Below are positions 10,751 to 64,000 of a DNA stretch of 64,000 nt, piece after piece. Each line of letters opens with the position of its first letter. Positions within the stretch are counted from its first letter, which is position 1. The stretch is from Leuctra nigra. Lineage: Eukaryota; Arthropoda; Insecta; Plecoptera; Leuctridae. Where the stretch lies: NCBI GenBank assembly GCA_934045905.1, contig OW203770.1, positions 2,294,001 through 2,358,000 on the forward strand, written 5' to 3'. The translations under genes were made by a program, and so were the position numbers. Below the pieces are notes generated by a model. That model did not search any database and was not told the DNA's origin. It saw nothing but the letters and a program-made list of their open reading frames with translations.

Positions 10751-10983
10751 CTACACAAAATAGGAAATTTTATAAGTGTGAAAATGTGATCGCCTACATT
10801 CGTGAATTTCGATATTTAATCAAATTCAACGCGTATGAATAACAGAATATACAGTGTTGTGTTGCGATGAAGAATGGAGGAACAGCAAAGAACAAACATC
10901 TCTGTCTTTGGAGGTAAGTGTACGACCTACAAGTGGGTAAATGTGTGAACCTGCCTTTTCTAAATATTTTTCAAATTTGTGTG

Positions 10984-11300
10984 ATTGAGCGAGCGAAGCG
11001 AGCGTCTCCTTTTGACTCTTTTGACACGGACCTCTGTTTTTTTTATTTTTTTTTGTTTTTACTTTTATCTGTTAACTAGAGCAATAGAAGTCGCACCGTT
11101 TCACCGAGCGACCTGAAATTTTGCACACATGTAGAGACAACCTTCTCTGTTTGCAGACCCAATTTTTTTTTTGAAATCCATTCATTGGTCATTGGTAAAA
11201 TAAATATCTCCTGATAGGTTGAAAAATGAAAATGGTCTTCGATAAATGTTATCAAACTCATATTTTGCATGGTCATTAAGACCAACATTGTCTCTTATTT
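10984..11300 (+). repeat. AGCGAGCG dispersed repeat, 5' part
   Basis: Starts TTGAGCGAGCGAAGCGAGCG-like sequence and runs into a block shared with 25104-25671 and, inverted, with 53046-53867. The minus-strand ORF at 11076-11288 is part of this repeat. Confidence 0.6.
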
Positions 11301-11566
11301 TACAAATTTTCATCCCAATCAGCTGAGAATGTACGAACTTACTTACATTTTAAATAGCTGTCAGAAATTAAGTATTGAAAATTAATGTTTTTCCACTACA
11401 ATTGAATCAGATTTGCTTTATGTACCAGTGTGTTTAGATGCTGTTTACAATTTTCAGTGAAAACCAGATACTTTTATGTTGATTGGGTGGATAATATTTT
11501 AATAATTCAATATAGAACGTATTTCCAAACAGATCATTTCAAGTTTTCGCAAAACTAAGGACCTTG

Positions 11567-11758
11567 ATGAACTTTTGGCAATTCGTAGTTCTGATGGCCG
11601 TGCTTCCTGTGTGTTTCATAGAGTGGCATTTGTTCTCTTCTTGTGATCATGTCATTTCAAATCTCTCCAGCATTTTGCTTATTTTCGTTAAAAAGTTTGG
11701 CAATTTGGTGTTCTTTGTAAAGGTTTTAGTAAAGTTTCCCCGCTTTTATAGCAGGTGA
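11567..11758 (+). other. Short ORF with signal-peptide-like start
   Basis: ATG at 11567 opens MNFWQFVVLMAVLPVCF, a convincing hydrophobic leader, with about 63 codons to a stop. AGCAG|GTGAAC just before the stop could be a donor. Family not recognised. It may be an alternative first exon of the microexon gene or chance. Confidence 0.25.
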
Positions 11759-12109
11759 ACATTATTTATCGAGAGTTTTTGTCAGAACATTGATATTTCA
11801 TTTCTTAATAGTCTTCTTCTACCAATAGGTATACCTACTTGTGAAAACGTTGTATTCATTCCGTTTCTGAGCGTCTGTCTAGCCTGACATTTCCTTGAAG
11901 GATGCTAATTTTTTTTAAAGGTTTGATTCATTCAGTTTAAAACACTACATAGTCTTATTGTAATTGTGGAACGTTGGATTCATTCCGTTTCTAAACTAGG
12001 TCGAACTGTTGAACGTTTAATCTATAGGTTTAATAACGTTAAAACGTGTATTAGTTTTCTATGTGTTAACGCATCTTCGGTTCTATGTTTGCGCACGTGT
12101 CCGGTGCTC

Positions 12110-12150
12110 GCTCATCAACGCGTTTCACGGAGCGTTTTCCTAGTTTATCT
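12110..12150 (+). repeat. AGCGAGCG dispersed repeat, 3' terminus
   Basis: GCTCGCTCATCAACGCGTTT and the GAGCGTTTTCCTAG end motif mark the 3' end of the same family as 10984-11300. Confidence 0.5.
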
Positions 12151-12500
12151 TCTATAGTCGTAAAAAGACAAATGTAAATTTACGTACCTATCAAAAGTTC
12201 GTTCTAATGTCATTGTGGTAAAAGCTTGGGTAAAAGAATATTTGCGAAATCTGAAAATCAAATTTGATGGCAGATCCCATTTTCTTTCACTCACATAAAT
12301 ATGTTCTATGAATAGAGTTATGTCAACAAATTCAAGAACTTGTGCTTGAATTTGTTCAACTAATATTCAATGCATTCTAAATAGATTCTGAAAGTCTAGG
12401 TGAAAGTTGAAACCCAAAATTAAGTGCTGCAATGCTGCAATTCTGATAGTATGTAGTAGTAGTAGTAGTATGTATTATGTAGTGTATGTATGTACTATTA

Positions 12501-14130
12501 TTCCGTCATGAAACACTGTTTTGAATGGTAATTAAGGACACTTCTAAAACAGACACTGATGTAATATTCAGGCAATATCTGAGTATAATAATAATAATAA
12601 TATCAAAACGATTGATTTATTTCAGAAAAACTTGGGACATGGCATTACTACATTCACCACATGATGTGATAATACCCAAGAAGGGACTGCCCTGCTGAAA
12701 CACTTGCCAAGATCTCGCTTATCAACGCGTTACACCGAGCTATTTCCTAGTTTAGTAAGTTGAAGATATAACTGTGCTACGTAAAACATATGAGATAATA
12801 TCCTCAGTTATTACATACCTTTGACTGTTTTCAATTTGTATTTGTATATTATTTTGATTAATGTTGTACGGTGTCTATTTAAATAAGTAATTTCTGTTAC
12901 AGAATTTTTCATTGAACAATCCAAGTAACATGATCTAACAAAACAATGGCACCAAACCAATTCCGTCATGAATGTGCTGTTTAATGGTAATTAAGGACAC
13001 TTCTAAATCATATCACTGATGTTATATATTCAGGCAATATCTGAGTATAATAATAATAATAATATTAACATAACGATTGTTTTATTTCAGAAAAACTTGG
13101 GACATGGCATTACTACATTCACCACATGATGTGATAATACTCAAGAAGGGACTGCCCTGCTGAAACTCTTGCCAAGATCTCGCTTATCAACGCGTTACAC
13201 CGAGCTATTTCCTAGTTTAGTAAGTTGAAGATATAACCAATTACTTTAATAATGAAGGTAACTATTATTAATGTATTTGGTAAAACATATGAGATAATAT
13301 CCTCAGTTATTACATACCTTCGACTGTTTTCAATTTGTATTTGCATATTATTTTGATTAATGTTGTACGGTGTCTATTTAAATAAGTAATTTCTGTTACA
13401 GAATTTTTCATTCAACAATCCAAGTAACATGATCCAACAAAACAATGGCACCAAACCATTTCCGTCAAGAATGCACTGTTTAATGGTAATTAAGGACACT
13501 TCTAAATCAGATCACTGATGTTATATTATACTCAGGCAATATCTGAGTATAATAATAATTATATTAACATAGGTAACGATTGTTTTATTTCAGAAAAACT
13601 TGGGACATGGCATTACTACATTCACCACATGATGTGATAATACCCAAGAAGGGACTGCCATGCTGAAACTCTTGCCAAGATCTCGCTTATCAACGCGTTA
13701 CACCGAGCTATTTCCTAGTTTAGTAAGTTGAAGATATAACTGTGCTACGTAAAACATATGAGATAATATCCTCAGTTATTACATACCTTTGACTGATTTC
13801 AATTTGTATTTGTATATTATTTTGATTTATGTTGTACGGTGTCTATTTAAATAAGTAATTTATGTTACAGAATTCTTCATTGAACAATCCAAGTAACATG
13901 ATCCAACAAAACAATGGCACCAAACCAATTCCGTCATGAAACACTGTTTTGAATGGTAATTAAAGACGCTTATTGTACTAGTCTATCTAAAACAAATAAC
14001 TGATGTAATATTCAACGATTCTTTATTTCAGAAAAAAACTTGGGGCATGGCATTACTACATTTACCACATTCAATGATGATGTTTTAGTACCCAAGAAGG
14101 GACTTCCCTGCTGAAACTATTTCCAAGATC
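12501..14130 (+). repeat. Tandem array of exon-like 460-500 bp units
   Basis: Units start TTCCGTCA(T/A)GAA at 12501, 12961, about 13460 and about 13929. Each full unit contains, in order, TTATTTCAG (acceptor), an exon-like block of about 129 bases (12626-12754 in unit 1), TTTA|GTAAGTTG (donor), TTCTGTTACAG (acceptor), a block of about 90 bases, and G|GTAATTAAGG (donor). None has a long open frame. The first block ends with the AGCGAGCG repeat terminus. Looks like a duplicated pair of non-coding exons. Confidence 0.75.
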
Positions 14131-14173
14131 TTAACAAGATTTTGTCAAATATTAACAATTTCATTGTCTGAAT

Positions 14174-14855
14174 CAGCGATTCTTAAATTATGGTCCGCGG
14201 AGGCCTCACAGGGGGTCCGCGAAGACTCAAGAAATAGCATTGAATATTTATATTGGGTTTAAATATAAAATTTAAAATACACTTAAACTCAATAAAAATA
14301 TAGGGTAGGTATACATGTTTAAGTGTGTGCTTCTTCTCCCCTTCCTCCTATTGTGGAGTAATTCTTAACTCTACGTCACTAAAATTACATTAATTTTTTT
14401 TAAACATGTTCTCATTATTGTGAAAAAATACTTTGTAAGCCAAAAATAAAAACGACAAAAATTATTGTCCAAATCGCATAGGTAAATATAGTCCAAATTC
14501 ACTTTCGAATTTCAAAAATTTCCCGGTCTTTTCGGACCTATCCCTTGTCGCTATAAGGGGCCCTCCCCACATTGTTTCGTGCGCAAAATGTTTCCCCGTA
14601 ATTAGTCGTGCCGTACTAATATAGAATACAAATATTTAAATGAAAAATAATGCTACATTCCAATAATCTTTATTATTTCATATTATTATCAAAGTTAGAC
14701 TATCTTTGGGAATAAAGAATAGAATTCTAATCTGATATGATGAATGGGGGAATATTCCAAAAATGTTACGGGTAAGTTTTGGGGGTCCGCGACAACAAAC
14801 TAAACTACCTATGTTTTAAGGGGGTCCGCGGGGTAGAAAAGTATAAGAAACGCTG
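14174..14855. mobile_element. hAT-type MITE
   Basis: Inverted ends CAGCGATTCTTA and TATAAGAAACGCTG with flanking 8-mers GTCTGAAT and GTCTAAAT (7 of 8 identical). The interior repeats GGTCCGCGG near both ends, typical of hAT ends. Inserted inside the 14.2-kb element. No transposase. Confidence 0.75.
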
Positions 14856-15001
14856 GTCTAAATAAAAAAAAAAATCTAAACAAGAATACAAGATCTCGCC
14901 AAAAGAAGTAAAATATTATCATTTAAAAAAAAATTAGAGTCAAACTTTCTAGAAATACAATCAAGACAATATTACAATGATCTTGGCAAGACTTCTCAGC
15001 A

Positions 15002-15029
15002 GGTAGTGTGCAAAGGCATGCACACTACC
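15002..15029. repeat. Small perfect hairpin
   Basis: GGTAGTGTGC and its complement GCACACTACC separated by 8 bases. Confidence 0.7.
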
Positions 15030-15141
15030 TTCTTACTCGTCCCTCTATACCCAGTACCAAGATTTTTTATTGTGACGGTAATGAGATAAAATTATTTTTA
15101 ATGTATCTCGTGACTACTTTTCTCTTCATTTCATTTTACAG

Positions 15142-15219
15142 GACATATAGCCACAGCCTCTTTGAAAGCCGATGACAAAATTCCATTGTATAGAGGCGAA
15201 GAACTGCAAACCAGGATCG
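15142..15219 (+). CDS. Microexon gene, exon 3
   Basis: 78 bases from TTTTACAG| to ATC G|GTAACC, phase 1 in and out, encoding HIATASLKADDKIPLY and then RGEELQTRI. The other two frames contain stops. Composition and codon pattern look coding. Resemblance of IAT-L-K-DD-I-Y-RGE to the start of a SET domain is noted but not relied on. Confidence 0.5.
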
Positions 15220-15734
15220 GTAACCGCTCCATCCAATGCATTTGTATATTTTGTAATTATATTGTTTCCATTTGTCTATAGGTATTAAATTTTTTACAGG
15301 GCCAAATTTAGTTGTGAGTTAATTTTTAATAGTGTATTACAATTATTACATTATGATTAATAAAAACAGTTTCATATTTCAACACAAACATGAAATATTA
15401 TTGCAACTGTTGAATGAACCATCGTTTCCATTTGTCCTTGATTTTTAGCGTTTTTATTAAAAGTTAGATGTTAAAACTTTGTAAAGAATGTTGAACCCAT
15501 AAATTAATAAATTCCCACATGTTGAATAGCTTGAATGCTGTCAAAATACTCTCCTGGTGCCATTCCCCTCCACCCCGACACAACGATTATTCACATAAAG
15601 ACTTTCACCTTTATTAGATAGTAATTAAAACCAATAATTTCTTTAATGTTAAATTAATGGTTCAATACTTTCTTTTAAGCCAATTGTGTTCATTTCCGAA
15701 CAAATTTCCTTGATCTCATGCGCTTATAGAACAG

Positions 15735-15862
15735 GACCTAGTGAACCCTGCATGAGAATGCATACGGAAGATTGTTTTACTAAGATTGAAATAGGTGGTC
15801 AACGACTGGGTCTGATTCAAGGGGTACCAAATATTCTCCAATATTATGATATCATGCCATAA
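15735..15862 (+). CDS. Microexon gene, last exon
   Basis: Starts after TATAGAACAG|, phase 1, and is open for 41 codons to a TAA at 15862 (contains PSEPCMRMHTEDCF and QRLGLIQGVPNILQYY). Joining to exon 3 restores a Gly codon exactly (G|GA). No polyadenylation signal was singled out. Confidence 0.5.
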
Positions 15863-16500
15863 GTCAGAGCTCGGAGGTTATGACAGTGATTGGCATTGCA
15901 CCTTACTGTGCACATGCTGTGCACTGGCTCTTTTAACCAATATATTGTCTCCAATGTTGATGTAATGCATGTAATTAAGCAAAATATTAAGCGTAAGTAC
16001 ATACAGTCTAGGAAAACGAGTTTCCATTCTAATTTTTTTTTAAAGATTTCATTGAGATTTTGTGTGGAAACTTATCCCTTGTGCAGATCTTGTATAATAT
16101 GTATGGGCATATTTATAATCATTTTATATAAAAATATTTTGAAAATAGATTCAATTATATACAAAAATGATTTACATACCCATTGCATTTATATTATTGT
16201 GATATTGACATTCTACATGATAATTATATAATATGCAAGTAAGTAGGCACCTGTGCGAAATATCTAATGATAAAATAAATTTACACTAAAAGTGTGATAT
16301 TAATTCTGGCCACACACATGCTCTTCTAAATTCTTGATGAATTCAAATCTATGGGCTGTTGAATGCATTACGAAATAACACCTAGAAATGCTTCGGAATT
16401 ATGGAACTTTTAAGACCTTTTATTGTTCTGAATCTTTACATACTCGTATTTTGTTCGATACTGTTTTTCAACATTCATCAATCTTACATTTGTAATGGTA
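15863..16500. other. AT-rich stretch, no gene seen
   Basis: An ORF at about 15890-16231 lacks an ATG at its start and looks like AT-rich noise. It may include the 3' UTR of the small gene. Confidence 0.4.
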
Positions 16501-16519
16501 TCATCCTAGTGGAACACAT

Positions 16520-18130
16520 CTGGATATCTGGTTTTAGGTATAATCGGTCTGGTAATGTTTGATAACTTCTGGAGCTTCTGGATATGTCTGGTATACCAAC
16601 TTCTATAGACACCTTGGTCTGGTATAGTCGGTCCAACTCCGGTAATGTCTGATTAGGTCTGGATATATCTGGCATAATCAGTCTGGTAATGTCTGATAAT
16701 TTCTGGATATGTCTGGTATAGTCGGTCTGGCAATTTCTGATTAGGTCTGTATATATCTGGCATAATCAGTCTGGTAATGTCTGATTACTTCTGGATATTT
16801 CTGGTATAGTCTGGTAATGTCTGATAACTTCTAAATATGGCTGGTATAGTCGGTCTGGTCATGTCAATAGGTCTGGATATTTCTGGTAGTCAGTCCGGTA
16901 ATGTCTGTATACTTCTGGATATGTCTGATAATGTCTGATAACTTCTGGATATGTCTGGTATAGCCTGGTGATGTCTGATAACTTCTGGATGTGTCTGGTA
17001 ATGTCTGATAACTTCTGGATGTGTCTGGTAATGTCTGATAACTTCTGGATATGTCTGGTATAGTCTGGTGATGTCTGATAACTTCTGGATATGTCTGGTA
17101 TATCGGTCTGGTAATGTCTGATAACTTCTGGATATGTCTGGTGTAGTCTGGAAATGTCTGATAACTTCTGGATATGTCTGGTATAGTCTGGTGATGTTTG
17201 ATAACTTCTGGTATAGTCTGGTGATGTCTGATAACTTCTAGATATGTCTGGTATAGTCTGGTAATGTCCGATAACTTCTGGATATGTCTGGTATAGTCTG
17301 GTGATGTCTGATAACTTCTGGATATGTCTGGTATATCGGTCTGGTAATGTCTGACAACTTCTGGATATGTCTGGTATAGTCTGGTGATATCTGATTACTT
17401 CTGGATATGTCTGGTGATGTCTGATAACTTCTGGATATGTCTGGTATAGTCCGGTAATGTCTGACTACTTCTGGATATGTCTGGTATAGTCTGGTAATGT
17501 CTGATAACTTCTGGATATGTCTGGTATAGTCCGGTAAGGTCTGATTACTTCTGGATATGTCTGGTATATCGGTCTGGTAATGTCTGAATACTTCTGGATA
17601 TGTCTGGTTTAGTCTGGTGAGGTCTGATTACTTCTGGATATGTCTGGTACAGTCTGGTAATGTCTGATAACTTCTGGATAAGTCTGGTATAGTCGGTCTG
17701 GTTATGTCTGATTAGGTCTGGATATTTCTGGGATAGTCAGTCCGGTGATGTCTGATTACTTCTGGATGTGTCTGGTACAGTCTGGTAATGTCTGATAGCT
17801 TCTGGTTATGTCTGGTGTATTCGGTCTGGTAATGTCTGATTACTTCTGGTTATGACTGGTGCATTCACTGTCTGGTAATATCTGATTATTTCTGATAAAT
17901 TCTTGTCAGTTCCAAGACATTTGTCTGGTAAAGTCTGATAGTGTCTTGTCAGTTTCGTCTGGCTATGTCTGATATGTCTGGATAACTCTGATAAAAGAAA
18001 GTGAAATGTGTTCTGATATTGTCTGGTATTGTCTGTTATTGTCTGAGTCTGATTATGTCTGTTCCAAATTCTGGAGTAGGTCTGGACACCATTTCTGGTC
18101 TTGTCTGACTAGTTCTGGTGTCTGGACTTT
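16520..18130 (-). repeat. TCTGG satellite, right arm (10-bp unit, 40-bp period)
   Basis: Very regular: four 10-mers (TCTGGATATG, TCTGGTATAG, TCTGGTAATG, TCTGATAACT) make a 40-bp unit repeated with small insertions. One TCTG falls on roughly every helical turn for over 1.4 kb. Same family as 3990-7345 with different higher-order structure. Confidence 0.95.
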
Positions 18131-18166
18131 ACTCCAGACAGTAGTCGAGATTTTTCAAGCAGGGTA

Positions 18167-19004
18167 GCGCTTTGCTTAGGTATACCGGGTGGCGCAAAAA
18201 AATCCCCCTGATTGAGAGGTCACTATATCGAAACTATTATAGTTATGATTCTGAAATTTGTACACATATTAGAAAACATACCAAAATTGAATATGTGCAA
18301 GTTTAAAAAACATTACTATTGTAGGAAAAAAGTTACAGCTGTTCAAATTTAGTTGTCAAAAAATTGATTAAACGGAGCTCAAATAGCGCGCGTCGAGAAA
18401 ACTTCCAATGGCCGGGACGCTGTTTCTTCAAAACTACATACGATATCAAGCTCAAATTATATTCAAAATAGATTAAGATCGATTGTGTAAAAATTTCAAT
18501 CAATTTAAATGAATGGAACGAAAATTATGGAATCTTGAAGTTGAGCTTGAAAACAGAATAGTGGGAAAAGAATCGTGTAAACGTTTACACGTTTATTTAA
18601 CGTGTAAATAAAAGTTTAGAAATATTCTCGCACCAGGTGATAGCGAGTATTGTATACAGATTAACTGTTACAGTGTTGCCATATTATTGCGTCTAACCTA
18701 GTCTCTTGCAACTATAGGAAATTGCACCCGCCTTGTAAAAGGAGTCTTTTTTATTCGTCCACTTGGCTTGCTGATTATTTGACTTGGTAAGTCATTTGGA
18801 CGATTGAATGGACTTTCTTGAACACGTCACTCGCGTTGAGAGGAGCTGGCAACATCGCAACTTCACATCGTTGTCTACACCAGAGCTTCCAGAGCTTCCC
18901 AGAGCTTCCATCTGCCAGAGTCACTGCAGAACAAGTGATACATATGCAATGATTTGTAATGCAATTGGAAATAAACTGAAATAAACTGAAACATTCTGCA
19001 AAAT
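18167..19004. other. Dispersed repeat remnant, no gene seen
   Basis: Begins with a TATACCGGGTGGCGCAAAA end (about 18180) like the one at 8618. The rest shows no supported gene. Confidence 0.4.
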
Positions 19005-19340
19005 TAGGGAAGTCTCATGAAATTTTATTGCGTTCAATACTATCACCCGGGAAAAGTAACATTTTCATACATACAAATCAGTTTCATCAAAATGGCATGT
19101 GATAAATATTTTGGCAGGAAAACTGCATCCAACTAGAATCAGGATTGTGATGCCATTTAGATGTTCCTAACAATGTGTTACCATGGTGATTGGTTGCCAT
19201 GGCAATATAGCAAATCGTGAATTTGTGATGACAATGTCAATTTTCCTGTTTTTAAAATAATATACCATGTATAAACTGTGTTTATAGCAACATCTCAACT
19301 TTCATAAAATAACTATTTTCTGAAATCTAATTTTCACGAA
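19005..19340. mobile_element. TAGGGAAGTC-family MITE, one end
   Basis: TAGGGAAGTCTCATGAAATT matches the end of the elements at 32451-32874 and 55272-55695. The opposite end is missing or diverged. Confidence 0.5.
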
Positions 19341-19425
19341 ATTTATAGTAAAATAGTTTTTTACGAACTTTATTTTGACACTTATGAGTCTACGATACTT
19401 GATGAAATCCATGTTTTATGAAGCA

Positions 19426-19734
19426 CAAAAAGGCGGCCCCTACTTTTTTCTAAACGGCTTTACCGATTGTCTTCAAATTTTCACAGATTATAGATAAATA
19501 ATAAATCTGTGCCTCTAGTGGGCCAAAAGTGTTATTTTTTGTTTAGAATTTTCAGGGCAGTGGTGCCAAAAAGACTAATATATTGCCCATGTTAGCACTT
19601 CCTCAAAACGAGAAAAAACATTTTTTATTATTTTTTTGGATCACTAGAGGCACAGATTTACTCTTTATCTCTATGCTGTTAAATTTTGAAAACAATCGGT
19701 CAAGCCGTTAAGAAAAAAGTAGGGGCCGCCTTTT
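19426..19734. mobile_element. Foldback MITE with arms over 100 bp
   Basis: AGGCGGCCCCTACTTTTTTC at the left is the inverse of the right end GAAAAAAGTAGGGGCCGCCT, and homology continues inward through TCTGTGCCTCTAGTG. It ends exactly where the 147-bp array begins. Confidence 0.85.
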
Positions 19735-20340
19735 GAACGATCATATTCTACACATTGAATGAAAGTGACTAAATAAAAAGATCTGCCTGGACTGGGATTT
19801 GAACCGCGATGCTTCGGCATGTCAGTCTAGCATCTTGACCACTGGTCCGCCGTCCTCCCCAGCTAACCTCCTAGTGTTGTTGAACGATCATATTCTACAT
19901 ATTGAATGAAAGTAACTAAATAAAAAGATCTGCCTGGACTGGGGTTTGAACCGTGATGCTTTGGCATGGCAGTCTAGCATGTTGACCAATGGTCCACCGT
20001 CCTCCCCAGCCAAGCTTCTAGTATTGTTGAACGATCATATTCTACACATTGAATGAAAGTGACTAAATAAAAAGATCTGCCTGGACTGGGGTTTGAACCG
20101 TGATGCTTCGGCATGTCAGTCTAGCATCTTGACCACTGGTCCACCGTCCTCCCCAGCTAACCTCCTAGTGTTGTTGAGCGATCATATTCTACACATTGAA
20201 TGAAAGTGACTAAATAAAAAGATCTGCCTGGACTGGGATTTGAACCGCGATGCTTCGGCATGTCAGCCTGGCATCTTGACCACTGGTCCACCGTCCTCCC
20301 CAGTCAACCTCCTAGTGTTGTTGAACGATCATATTCTACA
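19735..20340 (-). repeat. 147-bp tandem array carrying tRNA-like sequence
   Basis: The phrase GA(A/G)CGATCATATTCTACA starts at 19735, 19882, 20029, 20176 and 20323, an exact 147-bp period, giving four full units and the start of a fifth. On the minus strand each unit has a GGTTCAAATCCC-type B box and an upstream GTGGTCAAGATGCTAGAC stretch like an A box/D arm. The T stem does not pair well, so these are tRNA-derived (SINE-like) units rather than intact tRNA genes. Confidence 0.85.
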
Positions 20341-21167
20341 CATTGAATGAAAGCTGCTAAATTAGGTTCTCTTTTATTTATTTTTTTTTTACCTCACTAT
20401 CCGCAAAGGATCGAGAAGGAAAATGTATACAGATTGACAATGTATTGCGACTTTCACTTAACTTTATTTCTTGTAAAAATCGGCCAAAACATACGTATAA
20501 TAAGGCACAAACGGCGAGTGCCTGAAGATATAAAGATACATTATTGTACAATTTACACATTCAATTATAAATACTGACACTTCTGCACAATCACAACATA
20601 AAATTATAAAATTTCATATAGGTACATCATTTGATAAAATATTTCATTCACAAAATACTATCTTTAGGTTAGATATATAAAATTTAAAATATTTTGAAGA
20701 ACATTGATGAGACATAGAATAAAGACACTGTTAGGAATGTAAAATGTTTCTAAGTAGAGAATGTACTTTTATTTTAAGTCTGTTTTGTTTAAAAAAAACA
20801 ATAGACTCCAATCCAAAAAGGAGAGGAGAATCCAGACAAAAAGTGCCCCAATTATTCATGTGTTATATTTTGACCTTTTTAAGAGGTCGCAAACACCCAC
20901 TTTTAAATCTATGATTGATTGTATTTCTTGCTTTTACCCCAGAGAAATGGAGCCTTTTTGTGTTCATTCTACTACAACGAGGATTCTGCAATTCTCTGCA
21001 TCTGCTTCTATAATTATGGGAGAATCTTTTTTGGAATTGAGTTTTTATATATTTTCATTGACTTTATATTGGACGTTTGTCAACAAAATCGTCAAAAAAC
21101 GTACGTATGTATGGAGCCATTTGTCTCTACACTCCTATACAAGACGGAAGGATCACAATATGGAGCG

Positions 21168-63956
<42,789 letters not shown>

Positions 63957-64000
63957 CTAAGGGGTATACAGCTAAAATGTTTGGCCCTTCGTTCTGGCAT

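Larger units (their letters stand above)
3952..18164. mobile_element. 14.2-kb TIR-bounded element with satellite arms
   Basis: The left end reads CCCTGCTTGAAAAA from 3952 and the right end is its exact complement ending at 18164. Both are flanked by TA (3950-3951 and 18165-18166). Inside the TIRs both ends share a diverged TCTGGAGTA...CCAGAC block and then enter CCAGA/TCTGG satellite with mirrored polarity. TA duplication is typical of Tc1/mariner-like insertion. I find no transposase, so this would be non-autonomous or a host region captured between two ends. The interior holds a spliced small gene and several older insertions. Two separate elements facing each other could give the same picture. 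Confidence 0.6.

Noticed and set aside
10850..10914. Extra exon with perfect donor TTTGGAG|GTAAGTGT for the small gene
   Set aside because: Its phase (1 in, 0 out or 0 in, 2 out) does not fit the phase-1 chain; left out of the model.
15142..15219. SET-domain start (IAT..L..DD.I..YRGEEL)
   Set aside because: Only about 20 residues resemble it, the following exon lacks the SET core, and the predicted leader suggests secretion.
15890..16231. 113-codon plus-strand ORF
   Set aside because: No ATG at its start, AT-rich composition, no recognisable features.
19735..20340. Cluster of functional tRNA genes
   Set aside because: T stems and acceptor stems do not pair; B-box-like sequence alone is not enough.

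Overview
The window is animal nuclear DNA, AT-rich and dense in transposons. It carries most of an insect-type bazooka (par-3) gene on the minus strand. Exon content, intron/exon GC contrast, 8-bp hAT-like duplications, TTAA- and TA-flanked MITEs, tRNA- and 5S-derived SINEs and a LINE all fit an arthropod. A hemipteran such as a planthopper is my guess, but the sequence alone does not fix the species.

Region 1 (1-3950): a minus-strand gene whose large exon (768-3515) encodes a hydrophobic N-terminus running straight into a 2A-like (StopGo) motif, then decaying copies of the motif core, then about 19 copies of a 39-residue coiled-coil repeat. The exon ends in a good splice donor, so the rest of the gene lies off the left edge. 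A 5'-truncated non-LTR fragment lies downstream of it.

Region 2 (3952-18164): a 14.2-kb segment bounded by a perfect 14-bp terminal inverted repeat and TA dinucleotides. Its arms are satellites built from roughly 10-bp CCAGA/TCTGG units. Between the arms I can splice a small four-exon, all-phase-1 gene for a predicted secreted protein (7544-15862). The interior also holds a tandem array of exon-like 460-500 bp units, a hAT-type MITE and other repeats.

Region 3 (18165-21167): dispersed repeats, a hairpin MITE and a tandem array with an exact 147-bp period carrying tRNA-like sequence.

Region 4 (21168-64000, minus strand): bazooka/par-3. Nineteen exons join in phase without a break from just upstream of PDZ2 to the conserved C-terminal Lys-Val stop. 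A twentieth, phase-compatible candidate cassette exon lies at 63843-63956. The N-terminal oligomerisation domain and PDZ1 must lie beyond position 64000. The introns are filled with MITEs (TTAA family, several hAT families with intact 8-bp target duplications, pogo-like TA elements), SINEs, an E-box minisatellite and one LINE with two long intact ORFs (41838-46504) lying antisense to bazooka, directly behind a 5S rRNA-derived segment.

How it fits together: the only certain host gene is bazooka, a scaffold for apical-basal polarity. Most remaining features are mobile elements. The two gene-like loci worth most attention are the 2A/coiled-coil gene and the microexon gene inside the 14.2-kb inverted-repeat element.
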